A DNA stretch of 64,000 bases from a virus: positions 91,923-155,922 of IMG/VR virus record IMGVR_UViG_3300042402_001868; one strand, 5' to 3'. Position 1 is the stretch's first letter. The number at the start of each line of letters is the position of its first letter. Below the pieces are notes generated by a model that saw only the letters and a program-made list of their open reading frames with translations, was not told the origin of the DNA and did no database searches. This document shows positions 38,983 to 48,809 of the stretch, piece by piece. The position numbers and the translations under genes were made by a program.

Positions 38983-39426
38983 TTAATTTACAATTGATAA
39001 ACTTGGGCGAGAAATTTCATATTTGATCAAAGCACCGTTCTCGCCATCCTCGGCCACTTCAATCCAGACCGCACGGTCAGGATACCTTTGAGCAATCTGC
39101 AAGTACAGATCGTCTGAGATCATTTCACAACTTTTAAAGTTGAGTTCCAGTGTTCCGCCAGCATACAGTTTCTCCAACCAGCGTTTGAACTGAATAAATT
39201 CAATATCGCGATCGTTGTGAAACACATCAATCCATACACGGAAGTGAAAGATGTGTCTATGAGGTACGCCAAGAAAACTCACGTCATACTCATCGCCTGT
39301 GGCTAATGCAGGATCAGTTGCGGCAGCAGGATACTTGTGGATGCCTTCTTTGCGGAAGGTAACCCAGATTTTTCTATCTGCATGTTGTTTAATTCTGTCA
39401 ATTTTATCTCGTTGCTCTTGATTCAT
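38983..39426 (-). CDS. QueD-like fold protein, divergent
   Basis: A 147-residue protein. VPHRHIFHFRVWIDVFHNDRD near residue 54 and the helix IEFIQFKRWLEKLY with MISDDLYLQIAQRYPD resemble the 6-pyruvoyltetrahydropterin synthase fold, and the HRHxFH could bind zinc. The catalytic Cys is not obvious. Similar proteins occur in T4-like phages beside 7-deazaguanine genes. It may be an accessory T-fold protein rather than a second QueD. Confidence 0.5.
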   Translation of the reverse strand: MNQEQRDKIDRIKQHADRKIWVTFRKEGIHKYPAAATDPALATGDEYDVSFLGVPHRHIFHFRVWIDVFHNDRDIEFIQFKRWLEKLYAGGTLELNFKSCEMISDDLYLQIAQRYPDRAVWIEVAEDGENGALIKYEISRPSLSIVN

Positions 39427-39429
39427 ACA

Positions 39430-40560
39430 TCATCCTTGTTTAGTGTATATTAACGGAAACACCCGGCGGCTGTCAAGTTTTCTTCTGGTATCTAGGACAT
39501 TTAGGTTCTTCAAAGTACTCTCATCAAGTTCTCTGAAGTATTCGGTGTCACCAAGATTGGTAATGTAATCCCAAATATTTTGCCATCCCAGCATGTGTTT
39601 GTATTTGGTTTGATCCATACGTGCTAGTGTGGCTTTTCTAAGATCGTTAGTTAGGTATTTCACATCCCATGGGCCAGGATAGGTACCATTATTATACAAT
39701 GCGATAGTGATGGTTTTGTTAGAGAACCCTTGATCCAGCAAATAGTCCACAGCGTCCCACACAGTGGCTGCATTTACATTCATACATACCATGTTAAATG
39801 CCACACGATTGGGACCTACTAGATCTTTAAGAGTCTGTAAGTTTTCAGCAAACTCAGACCACACAGCTGGGTATCGAATATACTCAAATTTATCTTCAAT
39901 AGCATCAATGCTTACTAACCAAGAGCAATGTTCCATGCTGGTTGCCAGTTCAAATATTTTATTGTTTTTAATCTGTGTTAGATTTGTATTGATAAGCACA
40001 TGGCAATCAGGATTCTTGTCTAACAAGGCCCTTAATACAATTTCGTTTTCCTTTAACATCAACGGTTCGCCGCCTGCCAAATATAATTCTTTGAGAGTAT
40101 GGATGTTATCTAACACATAGGTCATCAAGTCTGACTTGTTGTCCCGTTCAATTTTATGATATTGCTTGAGCTCATCGGCCCAGGTAGAACTCAATGTAGG
40201 TGAACAATACATGCATGCTAGATTGCATGTGTTATGCCATCTAAGGTCCATGTAACCCAGTTCAAATTGTCCAGGAGCGGTGTACAATGGGTTCGTGTCT
40301 GAATCTTTGAATATGTCAAAAAATCTTTTTTGTAAGCTGTGTGTAGTGTCATGACACCACTTGCAACCCTCAATTGTTTTTCCATCTAGCATGTCTTGCT
40401 GAATTTTTAAGTTCTTGTCAGCAAAAATAATTTTCTTGATATCAGGCACATCGTTAATATTGCCTAATTTGTTTTGGCTCACACAGCAATTTTCTACTGC
40501 CCCTGCAGGATTGATAAAAAAACTGTTCCACGGAGCCGGGCAAAAACTTTTATTTGTCAT
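39430..40560 (-). CDS. Radical SAM protein with N-terminal Cys-rich domain
   Basis: A 376-residue enzyme. CPAPWNSFFINPAGAVENCC and CKWCH form the N-terminal Cys set, CNLACMYC near residue 112 is the cluster loop, and AGGEPL near 166 the SAM motif. Same architecture as the proteins at 10449, 15542, 16738 and 50381. It sits between the QueD-like gene and the dpdA partner gene, so a role in base modification is possible but unproven. Confidence 0.8.
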   Translation of the reverse strand: MTNKSFCPAPWNSFFINPAGAVENCCVSQNKLGNINDVPDIKKIIFADKNLKIQQDMLDGKTIEGCKWCHDTTHSLQKRFFDIFKDSDTNPLYTAPGQFELGYMDLRWHNTCNLACMYCSPTLSSTWADELKQYHKIERDNKSDLMTYVLDNIHTLKELYLAGGEPLMLKENEIVLRALLDKNPDCHVLINTNLTQIKNNKIFELATSMEHCSWLVSIDAIEDKFEYIRYPAVWSEFAENLQTLKDLVGPNRVAFNMVCMNVNAATVWDAVDYLLDQGFSNKTITIALYNNGTYPGPWDVKYLTNDLRKATLARMDQTKYKHMLGWQNIWDYITNLGDTEYFRELDESTLKNLNVLDTRRKLDSRRVFPLIYTKQG

Positions 40561-41093
40561 TTGATTACTTCATCCTTTGTGTATTTAGACCATGCGGTAA
40601 ATTTTGATCTATTTTGCAATGTATGTATGCTATGACACCATACACCAGGATTGGTAGCATCAAAGTCTTTGTCATCAATCTTTAGGGTTGCATTATAGTT
40701 GAGTAGACGGATATAAGGAATTTTAGCCGAGACCACGGGAATAAAGTTATTGTACTCGCATAATGCACCTTCTGCCAGACCTTCCACACACGCAATATCA
40801 ATGTCTAGTGTACACATATATCCGGCATCGAGTATTGGTGTAATCATGTTTTCCCAGTCCTGCCATCTGTAGTCATTTACCAAGAGATGTGGAAAGCTCA
40901 TGTTGGCACCAAAGTACACATGAGTTAGGTGTTTGTCTGGGTCAAGATATGCTCGATGATTTGTAAGTATATCTAAAATTTTATTGGTATCTTGTAGCCC
41001 TACCACAAACAATGTCTTTTGTCCATGTGCAGGAGTGTGTTCTACTTCCTCACCAATAAACAAGTCGATGTTTTCGTGACCTTCTCTGTTCAT
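40557..41093 (-). CDS. Conserved phage protein next to dpdA
   Basis: A 178-residue alpha-beta protein. TLFVVGLQDTN near residue 27, THVYFGANMSFPHL near 57, and KIPYIRLLNYNATLKIDDKD near 124 are conserved blocks seen in other large phages. It overlaps the dpdA-like gene by four bases and the radical SAM gene by four bases, which suggests a shared role in DNA modification. No catalytic motif is identified. Confidence 0.6.
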   Translation of the reverse strand: MNREGHENIDLFIGEEVEHTPAHGQKTLFVVGLQDTNKILDILTNHRAYLDPDKHLTHVYFGANMSFPHLLVNDYRWQDWENMITPILDAGYMCTLDIDIACVEGLAEGALCEYNNFIPVVSAKIPYIRLLNYNATLKIDDKDFDATNPGVWCHSIHTLQNRSKFTAWSKYTKDEVIK

Positions 41094-42655
41094 AGCTGTT
41101 CCTGTTCAAGTTTATCCAATGCTGACATATCTAATTGTACACTGTCATTGAGTTCTATGTCAACTTCTGGTTCTTCAAACGTGAACAATGCTTTGAACTG
41201 TGTGCGAGCATTCTTGGCCTTTTTGCCTTTGAAGCCACGTGTGCCCACAATCTCCATCCAATAGGTATCATACTGTTCAATTATAGCTTCAGCAGTGTCT
41301 CGATCTGGTGCCGCAAAGATTGCTTCCACAATGTCCTCAAACTTGGCATAGTCACCACCTTGACGTTGCATCATGGCAGGACGAGATCCTGCATCAAAAC
41401 GTCTGTTGGCTTCTTGCACAGCAGTCAAGTGCATCCAAACATTATGTCCCATAAGCAAAGCATACGAGAATGAATCCCAAGATGTTTTGCCTTCTTTGCC
41501 AATTTTGTTAAGGTCACCTGGTTTGTAGATACAGATATCTTTCATCTTGAACAAGTTGCTCAACGGACTGTCTTCCCAACGTGGATAAACTCCGTCGGCT
41601 ACTACTCCATCACTCCACTTACGGATGTCTGTGGAGTATTTTTTGTCATCGGCTGAAGGAGCCATGCGATACGACCATTTGGAGTCGTGTTCGTAGACAT
41701 TTTCAAAATACACTTGCCCGTTGGCTGTGGCAAGGAACGGACTGGCGCAGTCAAACGAGATAGTGAATTGTGGGTTGACATATTTTCTTACGGCTCTCTG
41801 GATTACAGTTAATAAAACGGCCCACTCCAGTTTGGAGGTTCCCAAGAAGTGCATCCAATCATGGCGCCCTTCTTGTAGTAGATTGTCGTAGCGTAATGCC
41901 ACCAGTCGCTTGAGCACCAGGTGTACATCGCACATGTTCTGTCCGCCCATGCCCCAACCATCAAAGTGACGATCTGGATACACAGCAGGATCACAGAAGT
42001 GTTTCATTTGCTGATACCATTCTTCTGCTGACGTATGGTTATCGCCCTGTAGCACATTCAAGAAACGTGCACCACCTTGATCTTTACCTTTGCGGTGTTT
42101 GATAAAGTATTCATTGTTGAACTTGGTGGCTGCAACTGCTTCGTCTAGTGTTTTGATCTGGCAAGCATCTGACGCTTTCTTGTCATGAATAACCCAGGTG
42201 GGGATATCAAGTCCCATGCCATAGTTGCTGATGGTATCCAACCAAGTTAACACAGACTCACGCTTCTTTTGTGCTTTGGCACAGCCTGAGTTGGCTTTCC
42301 AGTCACCTTCCCACAAGCCCTTGGCAATCTGGAATCCACCAGAGTCGCCTAGCATGATTGTGTTGGGATCTCGATTACGAACCATGTCCTCGGACCAGTC
42401 CGGCTTGTTCAAGTCCAAGTTGGCATGACCACCAGAATACAGTGACCATTTGTATGGGAACAAGCCTTTAGAACTGTTGAGCCAGTTCATTTGTTCCATG
42501 TCTGTGAGCCCTTGCGGAAACCTAGCAGGATCTACATATGGTCCATTTACAGGATCACGTTGCTTGCCCACAAAAGTGGCGTAGAAGCCAGAGATAGCCG
42601 GAAGAAATACAGCATAGTCATTCTGCTTGGCAGTTAAGTTGTCTTGGTTTATCAT
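41090..42655 (-). CDS. dpdA: DpdA-like DNA guanine transglycosylase
   Basis: A 521-residue protein of the tRNA-guanine transglycosylase superfamily. LGDSGGFQIAKG near residue 100 aligns with the DSGGFQ substrate-binding block and holds a catalytic Asp; FLNVLQGDN near 200 matches the Q-G block; TISFDCASPFLATANGQVY near 300 supplies the second Asp. It lacks the C-terminal zinc CxCxxC of tRNA-TGT, as DpdA proteins do. It would exchange guanine in DNA for preQ0 or a related base. Confidence 0.8.
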   Translation of the reverse strand: MINQDNLTAKQNDYAVFLPAISGFYATFVGKQRDPVNGPYVDPARFPQGLTDMEQMNWLNSSKGLFPYKWSLYSGGHANLDLNKPDWSEDMVRNRDPNTIMLGDSGGFQIAKGLWEGDWKANSGCAKAQKKRESVLTWLDTISNYGMGLDIPTWVIHDKKASDACQIKTLDEAVAATKFNNEYFIKHRKGKDQGGARFLNVLQGDNHTSAEEWYQQMKHFCDPAVYPDRHFDGWGMGGQNMCDVHLVLKRLVALRYDNLLQEGRHDWMHFLGTSKLEWAVLLTVIQRAVRKYVNPQFTISFDCASPFLATANGQVYFENVYEHDSKWSYRMAPSADDKKYSTDIRKWSDGVVADGVYPRWEDSPLSNLFKMKDICIYKPGDLNKIGKEGKTSWDSFSYALLMGHNVWMHLTAVQEANRRFDAGSRPAMMQRQGGDYAKFEDIVEAIFAAPDRDTAEAIIEQYDTYWMEIVGTRGFKGKKAKNARTQFKALFTFEEPEVDIELNDSVQLDMSALDKLEQEQL

Positions 42656-42656
42656 G

Positions 42657-43709
42657 TTAGATATTATATTTTTTAAATGGCACCGGAAGTCTTACATCTA
42701 CCCAAGACATATGGGATACTTCCTCAAGTTGTGACATGGCAATATTGTGCAGTGGATGTTTTTTGTTATAAAAAACTTCGTGATTATCAAAATCATCTGA
42801 ATAGGTCTGTCGATTTTCTAAATTAGTAATGTCTCCACGAAAATTATATTTTGCACACAATTGAGCAAAATTTACTATATCATGTGCATTGCCATCACTA
42901 AGTGTAAATTTTAAAACAACATTACCACTAGCCAAGCTAGTTTTGGCAGCCCAATCTAGATTCTCTATCAGTACGTCAAACTTTCCTGGACGTCGTACAT
43001 TTTCATAGACCTCCTTGGTGCCGGCATCTACACTGATCCATAAATTGGATATGTTGTGTATTATGGTGCTGTTGGGTAATAATTTTTTCATAAGCAGACC
43101 ATTTGTAAACAAAGTAATAAATTGAGTCGGCTTAATTTTCCAATTCATTATCAGTGGTCTCATGATTAAACTGGCCAATGGATCTCCCCACGACGTTAAA
43201 ACTATTCTTATGGGATGATCAAAATTTTCTAACAACTGCATGGTGTGCATGGTAATTTTAGATTTAACATCAAACTCGGCACCCGAAGTAGTATTAATCA
43301 TGCCGCTTCTGCAACTAGGACATGCCAAATTACAACTTGAATCAATATTGATGCCTAACCAGTAAGGCTCAGGAAGATCAAAAATTTTGGTACGCAAGAT
43401 TCCGCAATTTTCTACAGCACACCAAGTAAATTTTTGATCAAACACATCTTGTTGTATCAATTTAGATGTGGGAGTTTGCCATATATCTTCGAGCTTATCA
43501 ATATCAAGTATACTTGTAACTGATATAGGTAGCCACGCAGAGCATTTACAAATAGTAACTTGACCGTTAGCACCAATTTCTGCCGCAAGCCAAGGAACTT
43601 TACACTTATTTGTAATTGGTTTTGTTCGCTGATAGCCCCGAGGAAGTGAATCCATGCTAAATTGATCTGTTATCAAATCAGGCTGAATTGGAATATGCTT
43701 TCCAGACAT
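42657..43709 (-). CDS. Radical SAM protein, SPASM-like
   Basis: A 350-residue enzyme begun at the ATG at 43709, which overlaps the sliding-clamp stop. CNLACPSC near residue 132 is the cluster loop; the usual GGEP is replaced by SWGDP. N-terminal cysteines (CKVPW, CKCSAW, WCAVENC) could hold an auxiliary cluster. It is more distant from the other five N-terminal-Cys proteins. Placed between dpdA-like and the clamp. Confidence 0.75.
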   Translation of the reverse strand: MSGKHIPIQPDLITDQFSMDSLPRGYQRTKPITNKCKVPWLAAEIGANGQVTICKCSAWLPISVTSILDIDKLEDIWQTPTSKLIQQDVFDQKFTWCAVENCGILRTKIFDLPEPYWLGINIDSSCNLACPSCRSGMINTTSGAEFDVKSKITMHTMQLLENFDHPIRIVLTSWGDPLASLIMRPLIMNWKIKPTQFITLFTNGLLMKKLLPNSTIIHNISNLWISVDAGTKEVYENVRRPGKFDVLIENLDWAAKTSLASGNVVLKFTLSDGNAHDIVNFAQLCAKYNFRGDITNLENRQTYSDDFDNHEVFYNKKHPLHNIAMSQLEEVSHMSWVDVRLPVPFKKYNI

Positions 43710-44431
43710 CACTTGCTTTGTGCTGGTAAGAGATAATTGTAAACAGCGACACCTGAGTCCACGGTGATTTGTGCAACACCATCATCACTGATGCGAACAG
43801 TTTTGTCGCCAGTCAAGTCCATGATGCTGGCAAATTGTTTAGCAGGGTAGGCCCAGGCACGTTTCAACTGTCCTGTGATATCAGGTTGAAACACAAAGTT
43901 GCCAGCGTGTGTAGAGTGATCACCAAAGTAAAACTTCAGGTCTGTGCCATCAGTTTTGACCTGGAAGTTTGGCTCTTCTGTGTTGGCGCTCATTTGCATT
44001 TTCAAGCGCATGATACTGGCAACTGTGGGTTCAAACTCAATGTGCCAAGTCACCGGTTTCATCTTTGCAGTCTTTAACTTCTCGCTCACAACACCAGATG
44101 TCATGAATCGATAGTTGTTTTTAAAGTCGCCTGTTTTGTTCACAAAGTCAATGCCATCTGGCTCTGTGGGTGTTTTACGTGTGATAGTAAGTTTGGCATC
44201 TTCCTTGTACTCTTGCAAGCTCAAAAGTGTTTTGAGTTTGTTCAAGTTAGGCATACCAAACGTGCCAACAAAATCAGGTACTGGATTTTTGTACTCGCCC
44301 TTGACTACCACGCTCAGGTCTTCCGCCAAGCCCTCAATTTGTGTAGTGTTCTCGTCGCCCACAATCTTCACAAGGTCAATGCAACCAAGATCGTGTGTGT
44401 GTTGTACCAAGTCTAATAGACAGTCTTTCAT
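43709..44431 (-). CDS. 45: Sliding clamp, DNA polymerase processivity factor (gp45-like)
   Basis: A 240-residue protein with the layout of T4 gp45 (228 residues). FYFGDHSTHAGNFVF near residue 170 and WAYPAKQFASIMDL near 193 are well conserved in clamps of T4-like phages. The trimeric ring tethers gp43 to DNA and, in T4, also activates late transcription. An AGGAGA site precedes the ATG. It lies 50 nt from the methyltransferase-like gene that follows gp43. Confidence 0.85.
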   Translation of the reverse strand: MKDCLLDLVQHTHDLGCIDLVKIVGDENTTQIEGLAEDLSVVVKGEYKNPVPDFVGTFGMPNLNKLKTLLSLQEYKEDAKLTITRKTPTEPDGIDFVNKTGDFKNNYRFMTSGVVSEKLKTAKMKPVTWHIEFEPTVASIMRLKMQMSANTEEPNFQVKTDGTDLKFYFGDHSTHAGNFVFQPDITGQLKRAWAYPAKQFASIMDLTGDKTVRISDDGVAQITVDSGVAVYNYLLPAQSK

Positions 44432-44481
44432 AATTTTCTCCTAAGTGTTTAAGTATACAGGGTTTATTTAGATTTAGCAAG

Positions 44482-45417
44482 CTATTTCGAAATAATTTTT
44501 GCCAAAGGTTGTGCGCTTCGCAGGCTGGTTATCTCTCCAGGCTTGCGGAATTCTAACCAGCTGATATCACCGAGTCCGGTATGATCATGACTGAGATCAA
44601 ACCCAAGAGATTCGGCATAGTTAATGACCTTGTGCTTGGGGGTGTAGCACATGAAATTAGATTCCACCAATGCCACTCCATGTCCTCGATCACAGTCATT
44701 AAATGTTAAAATTACTGCGCCGCCTGGTCGCATCTTTAGATACAGCTCTTGCAGATAGCGTTGTAGTAATTCATATGGTTTGTAATTGAAAAAGTTGTAG
44801 GCAAACACAAATCCAAACTGTCCATCTGGTAAGCATCCAAGCATGTGTTTATCTTCTTCGCTGATTACATACGGGCGTAACCTAGATTTGTAAACTTCAT
44901 TGAATCCCGACATGCTGGGTGTGATAAGATCCATGTGATGGTCAACAATGTACAATGGATCCAAGGGCACAAGATCTTCAATAAACGTTTCACGTGCTGG
45001 ACGAATAATCAAGCCTGGTACCCGCCAGTCAGTGTAATTTCTTAGCCTGCTACGCAACACTATGTTACTATCATCATCAATATGCAGTTTACGTCCAAGG
45101 ATATAATCGTTGGTTTCCCAACACATATCTTGTTCGTACATTCTGGTACTCTCAGACATGTATTCTGCGGTATGGTGCTCAATTAGCAAATCAAGCTCGT
45201 CACGTAGATTATGCATGACTGCAGTCATTTCAGCAACAGCACTCACAGCTGAACTATATTTGTCATGGATTAGATCAGCGTAATTGCCAATCTTAACTCC
45301 ACCATGATCAACCACATGCCGCATGGCATCTAGTTCACGCATGGCATTATACTTGACAGCATCTGTGTTAACGCTGTCTAGATGATTACGATAATAAACA
45401 ATGTCGCTGAGTTTCAT
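44482..45417 (-). CDS. Conserved T4-like protein with methyltransferase-like domain
   Basis: A 311-residue protein whose ATG overlaps the gp43 stop (ATGA). It opens MKLSDIVYYRNHL, has a helical middle, and a C-terminal Rossmann-like half with FGFVFAYNFFNYKPYELLQ and LKMRPGGAVILTFND, a shape seen in class I methyltransferases. Genes of this type follow gp43 in other T4-like phages. No SAM motif I is clear, so activity is uncertain. Confidence 0.55.
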   Translation of the reverse strand: MKLSDIVYYRNHLDSVNTDAVKYNAMRELDAMRHVVDHGGVKIGNYADLIHDKYSSAVSAVAEMTAVMHNLRDELDLLIEHHTAEYMSESTRMYEQDMCWETNDYILGRKLHIDDDSNIVLRSRLRNYTDWRVPGLIIRPARETFIEDLVPLDPLYIVDHHMDLITPSMSGFNEVYKSRLRPYVISEEDKHMLGCLPDGQFGFVFAYNFFNYKPYELLQRYLQELYLKMRPGGAVILTFNDCDRGHGVALVESNFMCYTPKHKVINYAESLGFDLSHDHTGLGDISWLEFRKPGEITSLRSAQPLAKIISK

Positions 45418-48074
45418 TCGAATGCAAATAAACTGGTAAATGTATTTTCCGTGTTGGTTGCTGCCGCCAAGTCCCATTCCAACACACCCAGCAAGTTGTC
45501 AACCTTTTGATCCACAACAGTTGCTTCCATCAGTCCGTCATCAAATGGTAGTTCGGTAAACCAAGTGGGCAATCTCTGCTCATCTGTAGGATAACCAATG
45601 CTGGTCCACCCAAGAGCATTTGACTTGAGTTTACACACAATAGTTTTCATACCATCCACAATCTGCATACTATAGTTGTCCGAATTCATTCTACGCATTT
45701 GATTCCAGTTCATTGCGGCTCTGACGTGTCCGGGCATGTTGGCTTTGCCCAGTCGGGCTTCTTCTGCCGCATACTTGGTCAAGTTGTTCACACGCTTGGG
45801 CGAACCTTTCTCCCAACCTGGTCTTTCCATAAACTCATACTTGAACTCACGAATACGTGCCACAATAGAATCTCTGTCAGCGCCATGCAATGTACTATTT
45901 AGAATTTCCAACAAGAAGTCTTGAATAACCTTGGGTGTGTCACTGCGTTTCAAGTCCAAGCCCATGGCCTTGGTTTTGCCTTTCTTACCCTCTACATCCA
46001 GTCGCTTGCCCTCAAGGTCAATGATGTTTACAGCATAGCGTTTCTTTGTGATAAACAATCCGCGATCCGCAACCAGTTCACGGCCTGCCGCGATCAACGC
46101 ACCCATCTCTCTTGGGCAGTGAAATGCCTGTTCCATAAAGCCTGGAAAACTATCATTAACTTGTTCAGCAACTGAGTCATACAAGGCAATGGCAGTTTCC
46201 TTTGACCACTGCATGCGACCTTCTTCTACTTCCTTCTTCAGCACCGGCCATGCAGTAAAGTAACAGGAATCTGTGTCGCCATAGATGATAGCTTCGCCTG
46301 TGTGATCATACTTGCCTGTGATACACTCGTTAATGTGTGCATCCATGTGCCGGGCAATAGCACGTCCAGTTAGCGTGGTACTCTGTCCAATTCTATGATC
46401 AAAAAACCTGCAACCTGAATTCAAAATAGCACCATACAACGAGTTCAAGTTAATCTTTTTGACCAGTTGTCGCTTGTCCCAGAACGCTTCTTCTTTTTTG
46501 TCCTTGGCTGTTTTCTTTTTGGCCTGTAGTTCTTTACGCTCACTGTACCAGCGTTCCAACAAGCCTGGAATGATACCCTTCTTCTCGTATGTGAGAATAG
46601 TACCGTTAGCACTCATGATCCAGGGCTGGTTTGAATCAAACATGATAGTCCAAATCTCTGCTGCCGAGTGTGTGCTTTCTGTGCCGTCTTGCCAGTCGAT
46701 GGTGATCTCTGTGCCACGTTGCTGTTCCATCACGGCAGTGTATTCCAAGCTGCCAAACAAGCCCTCCCAAGCAGCCGCAAAACTTGCGCCCTTGGCCATC
46801 TTTTCTTTGATGTAGTGGTCAGTCATGATAGGACGCAGTTGCCCCACCACAGTTTCTGGACCCATGTTCATGGCACGAATGGCCGAAGGATACAGACTGT
46901 TAATGTCAACTGATCCAATCCAATCATGCAAGCCCTTTTTAGGATAAGCTACATACGCACCTGCGGCCTGTGTATCATCATCTGTCAGTCGTTGCTTGCG
47001 ATTGGGTACCACCATGCCACGTTCATGGGCTTCATTGATAATGGCTTGTTCAGTCACTGCCACAGCACCCATTGTGGTCTGGAGCAACACAGTATTAGCA
47101 TGTGCCAGTTCACTTGCTAGAGCCAAGAACTGTAGTTTGCGATCCAGCTTGTGCAACAACAATGTATCTTGACGGTTGTATTCAATAAACTTTTTAAAGT
47201 GTTGATTGTACAACTGATCCAAGGTGCCTTCAAACTGTGTCTTACGCTCATTAAGTTCGTATTCGCCAATGGCATCCAAACTGTATGAGTGACGTTCTTC
47301 ATATGTGTACTTTCGATACAGTTGCATATAGTCCATATGCACACGACCAATCAAGTCATATGTTTGATTCTCACTGCCAAAGCGTTCAAACATACGCATC
47401 TTGGGCAGTTGACCCCACAAGCAAAACTTGCGTGTGTCATCTTTGCTCAACACACGAGTGCAACGATTCACAGTATATGGAATATCATAGCCCTCTGAGT
47501 TCCATCCTGATAACACATCTGCATCCTCAATCAAGTCAAGGAATGTTTTGATCATGTCCTCTTCTCGTTCGAACAGTAGTGTGTTTTCAAAGTCCTTCAC
47601 AAGCTCTTGTGCAGTTTCCCAGGTCAAACCTTTGGGAGGCACCGCCAGTGTGACCAATTGATCCAACCAGTTTAGGTAGACTGAGATTGCAGTGATAGGA
47701 TTAAACGGATCACTCACAGGCGAGAAACCTCGCTCTTTATCAAAGTCCACCTCAATGTCGAAAAATGCAACATTGAGTTCTGGAGCGTCTTGGTCTTTGT
47801 AGTTTTCTTCTAAGCAACGAAAGATGGGATTGATATCACTCTCATACAATTGCTTGCTGGAGTGCATTTTGACTTCCTTGCGGAACTCTTTGTTGTTACG
47901 TGTGCTGAAGCGACTAACAGGTGTGCCGTAAATGCTTTGGAACTTGCCTCTAGCATCGTCATAGTAAAAGATGTAGTTGGCCGGATACTCTTGGTATCGC
48001 CTCACGCCGTCTCGGCGTTCTACAACATGAATGCGATCGTGTTCACGATCATAAAGTGCGTCAATATAACTCAT
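45414..48074 (-). CDS. 43: DNA polymerase, family B (gp43-like)
   Basis: An 886-residue replicative polymerase. FFDIEVDF near residue 107 is ExoI, GWNSEGYDIPY near 200 ExoII and YNRQDTLLLHKL near 300 ExoIII of the proofreading domain; SVDINSLYPSAI near 395 is motif A, KINLNSLYGAIL near 540 motif B and YGDTDSCYF near 605 motif C. Length fits T4 gp43 (898). All catalytic residues are present. A GGAG site precedes the ATG. It works with the gp45-like clamp downstream. Confidence 0.95.
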   Translation of the reverse strand: MSYIDALYDREHDRIHVVERRDGVRRYQEYPANYIFYYDDARGKFQSIYGTPVSRFSTRNNKEFRKEVKMHSSKQLYESDINPIFRCLEENYKDQDAPELNVAFFDIEVDFDKERGFSPVSDPFNPITAISVYLNWLDQLVTLAVPPKGLTWETAQELVKDFENTLLFEREEDMIKTFLDLIEDADVLSGWNSEGYDIPYTVNRCTRVLSKDDTRKFCLWGQLPKMRMFERFGSENQTYDLIGRVHMDYMQLYRKYTYEERHSYSLDAIGEYELNERKTQFEGTLDQLYNQHFKKFIEYNRQDTLLLHKLDRKLQFLALASELAHANTVLLQTTMGAVAVTEQAIINEAHERGMVVPNRKQRLTDDDTQAAGAYVAYPKKGLHDWIGSVDINSLYPSAIRAMNMGPETVVGQLRPIMTDHYIKEKMAKGASFAAAWEGLFGSLEYTAVMEQQRGTEITIDWQDGTESTHSAAEIWTIMFDSNQPWIMSANGTILTYEKKGIIPGLLERWYSERKELQAKKKTAKDKKEEAFWDKRQLVKKINLNSLYGAILNSGCRFFDHRIGQSTTLTGRAIARHMDAHINECITGKYDHTGEAIIYGDTDSCYFTAWPVLKKEVEEGRMQWSKETAIALYDSVAEQVNDSFPGFMEQAFHCPREMGALIAAGRELVADRGLFITKKRYAVNIIDLEGKRLDVEGKKGKTKAMGLDLKRSDTPKVIQDFLLEILNSTLHGADRDSIVARIREFKYEFMERPGWEKGSPKRVNNLTKYAAEEARLGKANMPGHVRAAMNWNQMRRMNSDNYSMQIVDGMKTIVCKLKSNALGWTSIGYPTDEQRLPTWFTELPFDDGLMEATVVDQKVDNLLGVLEWDLAAATNTENTFTSLFAFE

Positions 48075-48158
48075 AGTCTCCGTTTGTGGCCGGTAAGCCG
48101 TGATTCATGCTCGTAACGTGAGCGACCCTAATAATATTTATTTCGTTAAAAATAATCA

Positions 48159-48166
48159 TATAAGTA
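48159..48166 (+). promoter_or_regulatory. Late-type promoter motif abutting the start codon
   Basis: TATAAGTA on the plus strand, 4 nt before the ATG at 48171, seven of eight bases of the T4 late consensus. Confidence 0.4.
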
Positions 48167-48170
48167 TTTC

Positions 48171-48809
48171 ATGCTTCAATCTAATAGAACTATATCATTC
48201 GGTGCTAGTATTACTGTCGGAGCAGGTGCAGGCGGAATAAACAACGCTTGGTCATCTATTATAGCAAACAAATTAAACAAATCCTATTTGTGTTTAGCCG
48301 AAGCAGAAGCCACTAATACTACTATTGCTCGAAAAATAATTTCAACTGGGTTTTCTCCTAACGATACAGTATTGGTCATGTGGGTCAGTACCACTCGATT
48401 TGAATTTTGGTTAGAAGATCAATGGGTAAAATTTACCCCGTGGTCTGAGCAATCAGGATTTGTTAAAAACTGGTATCAAGGACCTGGGCAATGGGAGTAC
48501 ACGGGAATAAGCACCGCCCTCAAAGAAATATATCTTGCACAGTCATATCTCAAATCAAACAACATACCTTATCTGTTTACTATTGACAACAACGAAGTTC
48601 ATAAAAGTTGGTTACTCGAACATGATACTGGGTATATTAAATCATTGTCTCAAATAATTGATTGGTCAAAATTTATATTTTTTGACGGACAAGGATTTAT
48701 ACCGTGGTGTCAAGAAAAACAGTTTAGTCTGTCAACTGATGGTCATCCAGGCGCCGAAGCCCACCAAGCCGCCGCTAGATATATTTTAGATAATTGTGTT
48801 ATTCAATAA
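48171..48809 (+). CDS. SGNH-hydrolase-like protein (paralogue 6)
   Basis: A 212-residue plus-strand gene. SFGASITVGAGAGG near the N-terminus carries the Ser, EAEATNTTIARKI near 42 the oxyanion Asn, WVSTTRFEFWLED near 66 the W-x-R-x-W segment, and TDGHPGAEAHQAAARY near 186 the His. No ribosome site; the late-type box is 4 nt from the ATG. Its tail overlaps the convergent SGNH gene at 48786 by 24 nt. Confidence 0.65.
   Translation: MLQSNRTISFGASITVGAGAGGINNAWSSIIANKLNKSYLCLAEAEATNTTIARKIISTGFSPNDTVLVMWVSTTRFEFWLEDQWVKFTPWSEQSGFVKNWYQGPGQWEYTGISTALKEIYLAQSYLKSNNIPYLFTIDNNEVHKSWLLEHDTGYIKSLSQIIDWSKFIFFDGQGFIPWCQEKQFSLSTDGHPGAEAHQAAARYILDNCVIQ

Noticed and set aside
38983-39426. Second functional QueD
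   Set aside because: The T-fold pattern is present but the catalytic Cys/His set is not clear, so only a QueD-like fold is claimed.
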